A DNA stretch of 6,761 bases from Actinomycetales bacterium (lineage in GTDB: Bacteria > Actinomycetota > Actinomycetes > Actinomycetales > Dermabacteraceae), in assembly GCA_012799425.1 (NCBI GenBank), contig JAAZLF010000352.1, positions 1 through 6,761 on the forward strand. The letters are read 5' to 3'. The translations under genes were made by a program, and so were the position numbers. Below are positions 1-5,360 of this stretch, one piece after another. Below the pieces are notes generated by a model that worked only from the letters and a program-made list of their open reading frames with translations, made no database searches and was not told where the DNA came from. Position 1 is the first letter of the stretch. Each line of letters begins with the position of its first letter.

Positions 1-497
1 GTGAAGCGCTCATCGCCCGCGGTGTCCACCGCGTAGGCGAGCAGCGTGTGGTCGGGGGAGGGGACCAGGCCGCCCAGCGAGTAGAACTCGGAGCCTTCTG
101 CTTCGGCCTGCGCATCCAGCAGCATCTGCTCGCCCTCGAGCATCACGCCCGGCTCGACCTGCGGCAGGACGCCCGCATCGGCGACGCGGGTGAAGGCGGG
201 GTAGTCGTTCCCGGCGGTGGTGCGGGTGATGTACCACCAGTTGCCGCGACGCACCGGCACGCTGAGGTCCGTCTCCTGGGTGTGTCCCACGAACTCCTCG
301 ACCAGTGTGCCGCGCAGCCCCTCCAGGTGGGCGGTACGGGCGTCGGCGTAGGCGTTCTCGGCCTCGAGGTGTGCGATCACCTCGGGGTCGGTCTTGTCCC
401 GCATCCACTCGTAGGGATCCACGACGGTGTCGCCGTGGAAGGTCCGCTCGGTGGGGCGATGGGCGGGGACGGGCGCTGCCGGGAGGTCCTGGGTCAT
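1..497 (-). CDS. ptrB: Oligopeptidase B-like S9A serine peptidase, N-terminal part (C-terminus outside window)
   Basis: Conceptual translation from the ATG at 497 reads without a stop to the window edge, giving 165 codons plus two bases. Residues near the start read FHGDTVVDPYEWMRDKTDPEV, followed by LEAENAYAD, the hallmark N-terminal block of prolyl oligopeptidase family S9A. The later ETDLSVPVRRGNWWYITRT block is typical of oligopeptidase B. Family members are about 700 residues, so roughly three quarters is missing, including the Ser/Asp/His triad in the C-terminal alpha/beta hydrolase domain. Only part of the propeller that gates substrate access is visible. The enzyme would be a cytoplasmic peptidase cleaving short peptides after basic residues. 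There is no signal peptide. The start is followed directly by good family homology, and a TACGCT element lies 6 nt upstream, which suggests a leaderless or nearly leaderless mRNA. The gene is divergent from the universal stress gene. The family is sure; oligopeptidase B rather than another S9A member is likely. Confidence 0.85.
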   Translation of the reverse strand, partial: MTQDLPAAPVPAHRPTERTFHGDTVVDPYEWMRDKTDPEVIAHLEAENAYADARTAHLEGLRGTLVEEFVGHTQETDLSVPVRRGNWWYITRTTAGNDYPAFTRVADAGVLPQVEPGVMLEGEQMLLDAQAEAEGSEFYSLGGLVPSPDHTLLAYAVDTAGDERF

Positions 498-503
498 TCC
501 CCG

Positions 504-509
504 AGCGTA
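504..509 (-). promoter_or_regulatory. Candidate -10 element of ptrB, leaderless arrangement
   Basis: The minus strand reads TACGCT, then six bases (CGGGGA), then the ATG. TAnnnT followed by about 6-7 bases is the spacing expected if transcription starts at the A of the ATG. No convincing -35 is visible 16-19 bp further upstream. The GGGGA directly against the ATG is too close to be a normal ribosome binding site. Confidence 0.4.
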
Positions 510-617
510 ACGGCGCCGAGCTGATCGAGGAGCCAGGCCACGCTCGACACTTGCGCGTCGACCAGCGCTGAGCGCGGCCGGGCGCGGGTGCGGGGCGGCC
601 CAGCGCCCGCACCGGCG

Positions 618-623
618 TATCCT
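618..623 (+). promoter_or_regulatory. Candidate -10 element of the universal stress gene
   Basis: TATCCT matches the TAnnnT pattern and would place the transcript start near 630, giving a leader of about 30 nt that holds the ribosome binding site. No good -35 is visible, so this is tentative. It lies in the 164-bp divergent gap shared with ptrB. Confidence 0.35.
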
Positions 624-647
624 GGTGCCACTGCTGCAGGGCCGCGC

Positions 648-653
648 AGGAGG
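648..653 (+). promoter_or_regulatory. Ribosome binding site that fixes the usp start
   Basis: AGGAGG lies 8 nt before the ATG at 662. An in-frame GTG at 653 would overlap this Shine-Dalgarno sequence, so the ATG at 662 is chosen as the start. Confidence 0.8.
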
Positions 654-661
654 TGTGGACC

Positions 662-1531
662 ATGGATCTGACCGGTTCGAACATCGTGGTGGGCTACGAC
701 GACACCACCGCGGCGATGGCGGGCGTCCGCTGGGCCGCGGAGCTCGCCCGCGACACGGGGTCGGGGGTGCATCTCGTCCACGCCTGGACCTGGCCGCTGA
801 TCGGGCAGGGAACGGCCGGGATCCCGGTGATCGACCCGGCCGGGCCCCGGAACCAGGCCAGTCGCCTGCTCGAGGACGCGGCAGAGCGCGTCCGCGCGAC
901 CTTCCCCGAGGTGACGGTGACCTCCGAGCTGCTCGCCGGGATGCCGCGCGAGGTCCTCGAGGAGATCTCGGGGGCCACGGACCTGCTGGTCGTCGGCACT
1001 CGCGGCCTCGGAGCGGTGATGGGGGTGCTGCTGGGCTCGGTCAGCCGCGGCATCCTCGACGATGTCGGCTGCCCGGTCGCGGTGATCCGCTCGGACCATC
1101 ATCGTGCAGGCCCCGTGCTCGTCGCCTACGACGGCTCCGACGCCGCCGGTGAGGCCGTCGACGCCGCCGCGGATCTCGCCGACATCTGGGGCACCCCGCT
1201 GAGAGTCGTCCACGTGCAGGTCGGGGCGCACGAGCCCTACGGGAGCGGCGTCGAGACCGTCGAGGCCTGGGGCGCGAGCGCCCGCTCCCGAGCAGTGCTC
1301 GACGAGGGCGTCGCCCGCGCCGCCGCACGCCACGGAGCAGTGGAGGTCCAGTCGCGGGCTCTCGAGGACCGCTCTGTCGCCGAGGGCCTGCTGACCGCTG
1401 CGGCCGGCGCCCGGATGCTGGTGATCGGCCACCGGGGGCTGAGCCGCGGCCGTATCGGCTCGACCGCTCATGCCACCGTGCTCCATGCGACGGGCAATGT
1501 CATGGTGGTCCGCGAATCCCTCGGCACGTGA
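662..1531 (+). CDS. Universal stress protein with two tandem Usp domains
   Basis: The protein has 289 residues, the usual length of actinobacterial tandem-UspA proteins. Domain 1 spans about residues 5-143: the first strand IVVGYDD carries the conserved aspartates, and residues 112-126 fit the ATP-binding motif G-2x-G-9x-G-S exactly (GTRG then GS). Domain 2 spans about 150-283: it begins VLVAYDGSD, and its motif is G256-2x-G259 with GS at 266-267. That leaves only six residues between the second glycine and GS, so ATP binding by this half is less certain. The protein is cytoplasmic, with no signal peptide or membrane segment. In actinobacteria such proteins are commonly induced by hypoxia, stationary phase or other stress, often as ATP-binding dimers; the exact role here cannot be read from sequence. 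The gene is monocistronic in appearance, divergent from ptrB, with a tRNA gene 64 bp downstream and no clear terminator between them. Confidence 0.93.
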   Translation: MDLTGSNIVVGYDDTTAAMAGVRWAAELARDTGSGVHLVHAWTWPLIGQGTAGIPVIDPAGPRNQASRLLEDAAERVRATFPEVTVTSELLAGMPREVLEEISGATDLLVVGTRGLGAVMGVLLGSVSRGILDDVGCPVAVIRSDHHRAGPVLVAYDGSDAAGEAVDAAADLADIWGTPLRVVHVQVGAHEPYGSGVETVEAWGASARSRAVLDEGVARAAARHGAVEVQSRALEDRSVAEGLLTAAAGARMLVIGHRGLSRGRIGSTAHATVLHATGNVMVVRESLGT

Positions 1532-1558
1532 TGTGACTCGCGTCTGCAGGCGGGCGGT

Positions 1559-1588
1559 TTGAACGCGCGGGCGCGCGGCGGTTAAGCT
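1559..1588 (+). promoter_or_regulatory. Promoter of tRNA-Ser
   Basis: TTGAAC (1559-1564) and TAAGCT (1583-1588) are separated by 18 bp and resemble a housekeeping sigma-70 type promoter. Transcription would begin near 1595, right at the mature tRNA 5' end at 1596. It is the best-formed promoter in the window. Confidence 0.6.
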
Positions 1589-1595
1589 GTTCGAC

Positions 1596-1681
1596 GGTAG
1601 CGTGTCCGAGCGGCCGAAGGTGCTTCACTCGAAATGAAGTGTGGTTCATAGCCACCGCGGGTTCAAATCCCGCCGCTACCG
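1596..1681 (+). tRNA. tRNA-Ser (anticodon CGA)
   Basis: The full cloverleaf can be drawn. The acceptor arm GGTAGCG (1596-1602) pairs with CGCTACC (1674-1680) and is followed by discriminator G1681. The anticodon stem CTTCA/TGAAG (1623-1627 and 1635-1639) encloses the loop CTCGAAA, giving anticodon CGA at 1630-1632, which reads UCG serine codons. A long class II variable arm follows, with GTGG (1641-1644) pairing to CCAC (1652-1655), as expected for serine. The T stem GCGGG/CCCGC (1657-1661 and 1669-1673) carries a TTCAAAT loop. The 3' CCA is not encoded (CTC follows G1681), so it must be added by the nucleotidyltransferase. Confidence 0.97.
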
Positions 1682-1687
1682 CTCCTG

Positions 1688-1706
1688 ACCTGGAGTGATG
1701 CCAGGT
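1688..1706 (+). other. Small hairpin just downstream of tRNA-Ser
   Basis: ACCTGG (1688-1693) and CCAGGT (1701-1706) form a perfect 6-bp stem with a 7-nt loop, 6 nt after the tRNA discriminator base. It abuts the large terminator hairpin. It may mark the 3' trailer processed from the tRNA precursor, or it may be chance. Confidence 0.4.
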
Positions 1707-1745
1707 TGAGAAGGCCCCCGCCGAAACCCGGCGGGGGCCTTCTCA
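1707..1745. terminator. Strong GC-rich hairpin between convergent tRNA-Ser and ptsH, probable bidirectional terminator
   Basis: A perfect 17-bp stem (1707-1723 pairing with 1729-1745) encloses a 5-nt AAACC loop. The stem contains five consecutive C:G pairs. On the plus strand it follows the tRNA, and on the minus strand it lies 16 nt after the ptsH stop codon. Neither side has a true U-run. The plus strand only has a CTTCTC edge, as is common for terminators in high-GC actinobacteria. Confidence 0.8.
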
Positions 1746-1760
1746 TGTGCTGGGGCAGGG

Positions 1761-2042
1761 TCAGCGCTCCTGGAACTCCTCGTCGAGGTTCTTCTCCAGC
1801 AGGGCGGCGAGAGCGTCGAGGGACTGCTCGGCCTGCTCCCCGTCGGCCCGCAGCGTGACCTCGTCGCCGTGGCCGACGTTCAGCGTCAGCAGCATGAGGA
1901 TGCTGGAGGCCTTCACCGGGCCGGCGTCGGCCGTCTCGATCGTGACGGCGACGGGCTGTTCGCTCGCCGCCTGGGAGAAGATCGCGGCGGGGCGGGCATG
2001 CAGGCCGCTGTTGCTCGCGACCTTCACGGTACGTGCTGGCAT
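1761..2042 (-). CDS. ptsH: HPr phosphocarrier protein of the PTS
   Basis: The product is 93 residues, close to the usual 85-95. It opens MPARTVKVASNSGLHARPA. The active-site histidine falls at His15 in the GLHARPA motif, which accepts phosphate from enzyme I phosphoenolpyruvate phosphotransferase and passes it to sugar-specific EIIA proteins. The central VKASSILML segment (43-51) carries Ser46/Ser47 where Gram-positive HPr has its regulatory serine. Whether an HPr kinase acts on it here is unknown. The start is the ATG at 2042, because a GAAAGG ribosome site (2050-2055) lies 7 nt upstream and homology begins at the methionine; the frame stays open further upstream but that extension is unlike HPr. 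No other PTS gene is in the window, so the gene stands alone, running toward the shared terminator. A TACGCT -10 and 11-bp direct repeats lie upstream. Confidence 0.96.
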   Translation of the reverse strand: MPARTVKVASNSGLHARPAAIFSQAASEQPVAVTIETADAGPVKASSILMLLTLNVGHGDEVTLRADGEQAEQSLDALAALLEKNLDEEFQER

Positions 2043-2075
2043 CTGGACGCCTTTCTCGACGTGGGGGCGACCCAC

Positions 2076-2081
2076 AGCGTA
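2076..2081 (-). promoter_or_regulatory. Candidate -10 element of ptsH
   Basis: The minus strand reads TACGCT, which would start transcription near 2069 and give a leader of about 27 nt containing the ribosome site. The -35 position has no close match. That fits a promoter that needs an activator, and the 11-bp direct repeats at 2111-2137 sit just upstream of that position. Confidence 0.4.
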
Positions 2082-2110
2082 ACGCCGCTCACCCCCGGGC
2101 GGAGACTCGC

Positions 2111-2137
2111 CCGCTGTTCGGCCGCTGTTCACCCTCA
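2111..2137 (-). repeat. Two to three 11-bp-spaced direct repeats upstream of ptsH
   Basis: CCGCTGTTC occurs at 2111-2119 and again at 2122-2130, an exact 11-bp period; on the minus strand the unit is GAACAGCGG. Read on the plus strand, the units GTTCGGCCGCT (2116-2126) and GTTCACCCTCA (2127-2137) follow one another. The second resembles the GTTCACC unit of Streptomyces PhoP (PHO box) sites, which are also 11-bp direct repeats. The same GAACAGCGG core recurs twice at 6001-6032. An operator role is inferred from position and spacing only. Confidence 0.5.
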
Positions 2138-2219
2138 TGACGGGTTACCGGAGAGAAGCCTTACAGCCGACCAGAATCGGTGCGGCCTGGGCGTGAGCAC
2201 GGATTACGGTGGGTGCGAA
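2138..2219. other. Intergenic stretch with no identified signal
   Basis: This central part of the 212-bp gap between the hypothetical gene and ptsH contains no open frame with coding character, no tRNA fold and no riboswitch signature that I recognise. Short inverted repeats such as CCGA/TCGG at 2168-2181 are too small to interpret. Confidence 0.4.
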
Positions 2220-2235
2220 CCGTCAGGGGTGACGG
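2220..2235 (-). terminator. Weak hairpin downstream of the 2255-3109 gene
   Basis: CCGTCA (2220-2225) and TGACGG (2230-2235) pair perfectly around a 4-nt loop, 19 nt after the stop codon of the minus-strand gene. There is no U-run and the stem is only 6 bp, so termination is possible but unproven. Confidence 0.35.
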
Positions 2236-2254
2236 GCAGTGCCGCGGTGAGAAC

Positions 2255-3109
2255 TCACCGGAAGCCGCCGACCACGCCGGGGGAGTCGTAGCCCGACATC
2301 CCCGGCGGCATGGTCCGGTCGCTCCCGGGGCCCAGCGCGTCCCGGCCGCGGCGGGTGAGCTCGAACCACGCGATCATGTCCGGTCCCGGAGTCCTGCCGC
2401 CGATGGCCGTCCAGGTGGCTCCGATGTGCTCGACCACCTCGGCCAGCGTCAGGTCCCAGGCGGTGAAGCGCCCGCCGGTGACGAAACCGGGACGGATCTC
2501 GCCGCGGGCGAGCAGGCGTGCCAGCAGGATCGGACCGCGTCTGCTGAACTCCGCATCGTCCAGCGCCCCCGCGCTCGCCAGGACCGTGACCACGTGCCCC
2601 GGATGCAGCCACCGTTCTCGCGCCATCTCCAGCACCCGCTCCTCGATCCCGCTGCGCGTCGAGGCGGCGTGCTCGGCCAGCAGCTCAGGCGTCGCGTGCG
2701 CGGGTGGCCCGGGCGGCAGGTCGGTCAGCTCGCCCTTCTCGGCCACGTGCAGCAGTGCGCCGCGCGGGGCGTCGAGCTGCCAGCGGGGGACCGTGCTCAG
2801 CGTCAGGGGGCCCTGCGCGCTGTGCAGGCTCAGCGTCAGATGCCCGTCGCCGAGCATCTCGGCATCATGGATGGCGGCGCCCACCAGGCGCGGGTCGCGC
2901 AGGCCGACGGCCGGCGGGGGATCCTCCCCCGCCCAGGGTCCCTGTAGCTGCTGGATCCGCGAATGCAGCACCCAGCCGCGGGCGGTGACCGTCCACGTGC
3001 CGCGGGAGGCGACACGTGTGTGGACCACCGTCTGCCCGCGCAGCCCCTCGAGCAGCGGATGCCGTGGCGGCCGGTGTCGCCCGGACAGGCCGGACAGGAA
3101 GGAGCGCAT
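2255..3109 (-). CDS. Conserved-looking hypothetical protein, 284 residues
   Basis: I do not recognise this protein. The start is the ATG at 3109, with AGGA (3117-3120) 7 nt upstream; the frame stays open further but then overlaps the tetR coding region on the other strand. Residues 1-25 are basic (RHRPPRHP). Residues about 30-115 look beta-rich, with alternating hydrophobic segments such as TWTVTARGWVLHSRI and GDGHLTLSLHS. A Pro/Gly-rich linker lies near 128-140. Residues about 150-260 look helical and could hold a winged-helix-like fold (PILLARLLARGEIRPGFV, then GGRFTAWDL, then MIAWFELTRRGRDAL). The G-F-x-x-W-D-L plus I-x-W-F-x-L-T pattern resembles uncharacterised actinobacterial proteins I have seen, but I can name no family. 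There is no signal peptide or membrane helix, so it is probably cytoplasmic. It is divergent from the TetR gene across 72 bp, so the regulator may control it. Coding character is good throughout. Confidence 0.8.
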   Translation of the reverse strand: MRSFLSGLSGRHRPPRHPLLEGLRGQTVVHTRVASRGTWTVTARGWVLHSRIQQLQGPWAGEDPPPAVGLRDPRLVGAAIHDAEMLGDGHLTLSLHSAQGPLTLSTVPRWQLDAPRGALLHVAEKGELTDLPPGPPAHATPELLAEHAASTRSGIEERVLEMARERWLHPGHVVTVLASAGALDDAEFSRRGPILLARLLARGEIRPGFVTGGRFTAWDLTLAEVVEHIGATWTAIGGRTPGPDMIAWFELTRRGRDALGPGSDRTMPPGMSGYDSPGVVGGFR

Positions 3110-3169
3110 GCACCCATCCTGCTGCAGGCGCGGCCGCAAACATGCAGGCCCGGGTGAACTTGTCGGGGC

Positions 3170-3175
3170 TACTAT
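3170..3175 (+). promoter_or_regulatory. -10 element of tetR, leaderless arrangement
   Basis: TACTAT is followed by six bases and then the ATG at 3182, so the transcript probably begins at or next to the start codon. No ribosome binding site precedes the ATG, which agrees. The complementary strand reads ATAGTA here, so a leftward promoter for the divergent hypothetical gene could overlap. Self-binding by the TetR protein here would affect both genes, but no clear palindromic operator was found. Confidence 0.5.
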
Positions 3176-3181
3176 GAACAG

Positions 3182-3865
3182 ATGCCCAGCACGAGTGACC
3201 GCGCTCCGGACCCCCGACCGGCACGGACCAAAGCCGCGATCTTCGCCGCCGCCCGTGACCTCACCTCCACTGACGGCGACGTGACCGTCAACGCCCTCGC
3301 GAAGCGGGCCGGTGTCAGTCGAGCCGCCTTCTACAGCCATTTCTCCGGGCTCGACGACCTGATGGGAGCGATGCTCCAGCAGATGTTCGACGCCGCCTGG
3401 GAGCGGGGCGGGATGTTCGCCGCGCAGGGTCGCAGCGTGCACGAGGCGGTGCAGTTCGGCTTCGCGATGTTCGTGGCCTACGTCGAGCGGCACCACACCT
3501 TCCTGCGCGGCGCGCTGGACTGGAAGTTCTCCCATCGCACCTTCATGATCCTGATCGACACGATGACGCGCCTGCACGGGGAGGCCCTCGCGCTGCTGGG
3601 CGATGAGGTGCCGGCCAGTCTCCAGGGCGCCTCCGCCGGTCGGAGCATCGCGGGCTCGGCGCTGGCGCTGGCCGCTCAGTGGCTGGTGGACACGGAGCAG
3701 CGGGCGCAGGAGGGCGAGGCGCTGGACGCGACCGAGCTGCTCGAGACGGTGCTGCGCTTCGCCCCCGGCTGGTACACCGGCCTGGGACCGGAGGATCCGG
3801 TCGCGGCGGCCGAGCTGCTGGATCTGTGCCGTTCCTACGCCCCGCAGGACGTCGTCGGCGCCTGA
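3182..3865 (+). CDS. TetR/AcrR-family transcriptional regulator
   Basis: The product has 227 residues, within the usual 190-240. The N-terminal DNA-binding domain spans about residues 13-60: helix 1 (ARTKAAIFAAARDL), then VTVNALAKRAGVSRAAFYSHFSG. The helix-turn-helix lies at 35-54 and the recognition helix VSRAAFYSHF at 45-54, a clear TetR signature. The remaining helical domain (about 62-220) would bind a ligand and form the dimer; it is too variable to name an effector. TetR proteins are mostly repressors of adjacent or divergent genes released by a small molecule. The nearest divergent target is the unrecognised 2255-3109 gene, 72 bp away. The start is set by the TACTAT -10 six bases upstream, with no ribosome site. 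The 3' end converges on the M20 gene with only 24 bp between them and no obvious terminator. Confidence 0.93.
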   Translation: MPSTSDRAPDPRPARTKAAIFAAARDLTSTDGDVTVNALAKRAGVSRAAFYSHFSGLDDLMGAMLQQMFDAAWERGGMFAAQGRSVHEAVQFGFAMFVAYVERHHTFLRGALDWKFSHRTFMILIDTMTRLHGEALALLGDEVPASLQGASAGRSIAGSALALAAQWLVDTEQRAQEGEALDATELLETVLRFAPGWYTGLGPEDPVAAAELLDLCRSYAPQDVVGA

Positions 3866-3876
3866 GACCGGCAGCG

Positions 3877-3898
3877 CCTCAGCAATCCCTCAGCAATC
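3877..3898. repeat. 11-bp tandem duplication spanning the M20 stop codon
   Basis: CCTCAGCAATC is present twice in a row (3877-3887 and 3888-3898). Each copy carries the complement of a TGA stop in TCA. The right copy contains the real M20 stop (3890-3892); the left copy lies in the gap to tetR. It looks like a recent slippage duplication and leaves the protein ending in SDC. Confidence 0.7.
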
Positions 3899-5248
3899 GC
3901 TGACCAGGCGCAGCAGCACGCGCGCCCCGAAGCGCACGGCATCGACCGGTACGCGCTCGTCCACGCCGTGGAACAGCGGCGCGAAGTCGAGATCGGCGGG
4001 CAGCTGGAGGGGGGCGAACCCGTAGCCGATGATCCCCAGCGCGCTGAGCGGCTTGTTGTCGGTTCCGGCGCTGAGGCAGTAGGGGAGCACCCGCGACCCC
4101 GGGTCCTCCGCCTGGATCGCGGCGGTCATCGCCTCGACCAGCGGGCCCTCCCGCGGCGAGTCCACGGAGACGCCGAGGTGGTCCACGATCACCTCGACGT
4201 GCTCGCCGGTGAGCTCGTCCAGCAGGGCCAGCAGCTCCTCCTGATGGCCGGGCAGGAAGCGGCAGTCGATGCCGGCCTCGGCCGTCTGCGGGATCACGTT
4301 GACCTTGTAGCCGCCGGCGAGCATGGTCAGGTTCGCGGAGTCGCGCAGCGTGCCGGAGACGAACTGGCGCGCTCCGCCGGTCAGCGGCAGGAACGATTCG
4401 ATGTCCTCCTCGTCCCAGCCCACTCCGGTGATCTCGGTGATCCCGTCGAACAGGGCGCGCACGCTGGCGATGAACTCCGTGGGGAATTCGTGCTCATCGA
4501 TCGCGGCGATCGCCCGGGCGAGGCGCACGATCGCGTTCTCGTCGTTGGGGACCGAGCCGTGACCGGCCCGGCCATGGGCGCGCAGGCGACCCCAGGCGAT
4601 GCCCTTCTCCGCGGTCTGGACGAGGTAGGCGCGCACGTCCTGCCCGGTGTCCTTCTCCGGCAGGGTGATCGAGTAGCCGCCGACCTCGCTGATCGCCTCG
4701 GTCATGCCGTCGAACAGCTCGGGATGGTTCTCCACCAGCCACTGGGCGCCCCAGACGCTGCCGTTCTCCTCGTCGGCGAAGAACGCGAACATGAGGTCGC
4801 GCGGAGGGGTCTGTCCGGTGCGGGCGAGATGGCGGGCGATCGCGAGGATCATCGCGACCATGTCCTTCATGTCGACGGCGCCGCGGCCGTAGATCATGCC
4901 GTCGATGATCTCCGCGCCGAAGGGGTCCACCGACCAGTCCTCCGCCTTCGCGGGGACCACGTCGAGGTGGCCGTGCAGGATGAGACCGCCGCGGGTACGG
5001 TCCTCGCCCGGGATCGTGACGAACACGCTGGGGCGACCGGGGGCGGATTCGACCACTGTCGGCTCGAGCCCCACCTCGCGCAGTCGTGCGACCACATGCT
5101 CCGCGGCTTCGCTCTCACCGTTGCCCCAGGTCGCGGGATCGTTGCCCCCGAAGTTGGTGGTGTCGATGCGGATCAGTTCACGGGTGAAGCGGACCGCTTC
5201 GTCCTGCAGGACGGCGAGCTCCTCAGCGGTGGGGGCGGCGATCGGCAT
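3890..5248 (-). CDS. M20-family zinc metallopeptidase (M20/M25/M40, ArgE/DapE/CPG2-like)
   Basis: The product has 452 residues, typical for M20 dipeptidase/carboxypeptidase-like enzymes. Metal and catalytic residues are visible in order: HGHLDVV (ligand His94, with Asp96), GRGAVDMKD (bridging Asp126), FFADEENGS (catalytic base Glu160, ligand Glu161), and near the end LFHGVDERVP (ligand His427). The catalytic domain is interrupted by the lid/dimerisation domain, which contains RAHGRAGHGSVPNDENA. These enzymes hydrolyse peptide or N-acyl-amino-acid amide bonds; the exact substrate cannot be assigned. There is no signal peptide, so it is cytoplasmic. The start is the ATG at 5248, chosen because AGGAGG lies 7 nt upstream; an in-frame ATG at 5281 would extend the protein by 11 Gly/Pro/Arg-rich residues across the ribosome site. 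It lies 112 bp downstream of dps on the same strand but probably has its own promoter, and it converges on tetR. Confidence 0.95.
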   Translation of the reverse strand: MPIAAPTAEELAVLQDEAVRFTRELIRIDTTNFGGNDPATWGNGESEAAEHVVARLREVGLEPTVVESAPGRPSVFVTIPGEDRTRGGLILHGHLDVVPAKAEDWSVDPFGAEIIDGMIYGRGAVDMKDMVAMILAIARHLARTGQTPPRDLMFAFFADEENGSVWGAQWLVENHPELFDGMTEAISEVGGYSITLPEKDTGQDVRAYLVQTAEKGIAWGRLRAHGRAGHGSVPNDENAIVRLARAIAAIDEHEFPTEFIASVRALFDGITEITGVGWDEEDIESFLPLTGGARQFVSGTLRDSANLTMLAGGYKVNVIPQTAEAGIDCRFLPGHQEELLALLDELTGEHVEVIVDHLGVSVDSPREGPLVEAMTAAIQAEDPGSRVLPYCLSAGTDNKPLSALGIIGYGFAPLQLPADLDFAPLFHGVDERVPVDAVRFGARVLLRLVSDC

Positions 5249-5255
5249 GCCGGGT

Positions 5256-5261
5256 CCTCCT
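5256..5261 (-). promoter_or_regulatory. Ribosome binding site that fixes the M20 start
   Basis: The minus strand reads AGGAGG, 7 nt before the ATG at 5248. It lies directly against the 3' arm of the inverted repeat at 5262-5306. Confidence 0.8.
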
Positions 5262-5306
5262 CGGGGGTCGGGTGCCCTCACCGTACTCGGCAGGACCCGA
5301 CCCCCG
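5262..5306 (-). promoter_or_regulatory. 12-bp inverted repeat around the putative M20 -10 element
   Basis: CGGGGGTCGGGT (5262-5273) and ACCCGACCCCCG (5295-5306) are perfect complements separated by 21 bp. The spacer contains, on the minus strand, TACGGT (5280-5285), a TAnnnT -10 candidate that would start an M20 transcript near 5273 with a leader of about 25 nt. The repeat could be a DNA operator clasping the promoter. It could instead be a hairpin in a dps read-through transcript that ends against the M20 ribosome site and acts as attenuator or dps terminator. There is no U-run. Confidence 0.5.
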
Positions 5307-5337
5307 GCGGAGTGCTCAGCGAGCGTCGACCGCGCCG

Positions 5338-5360
5338 GACTCAGCTGGTGGCAGCTGGTC
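5338..5360 (-). terminator. Hairpin immediately after the dps stop codon
   Basis: Two CAGCTG hexamers (5342-5347 and 5352-5357) pair across a 4-nt loop, extended by GAC/GTC with one bulged base, forming a hairpin adjoining the dps stop at 5361-5363. The same bases also read as a direct repeat, CAGCTGGT twice with 10-bp period. No U-run follows, so terminator activity is uncertain. Confidence 0.4.

Noticed and set aside
494..1486. Minus-strand open frame opposite the universal stress gene
   Set aside because: Antisense shadow in a GC-rich gene; the plus frame has intact Usp motifs and a proper ribosome site.
2138..2254. A riboswitch in the gap upstream of ptsH
   Set aside because: I compared it by eye with FMN, glycine, TPP, cobalamin and c-di-AMP (ydaO) signatures and found no matching conserved core.
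3134..3141. GCGGCCGC palindrome in the tetR divergent gap as the TetR operator
   Set aside because: A GC-only 8-mer is common at this base composition and is shorter than usual TetR operators; no longer symmetry surrounds it.
3866..3905. A terminator between convergent tetR and M20
   Set aside because: Only CAGCG/CGCTG (5 bp, 21-nt loop) and GCGCCT/AGGCGC (6 bp, about 26-nt loop) pairings exist, inside or next to coding sequence, with no U-run.
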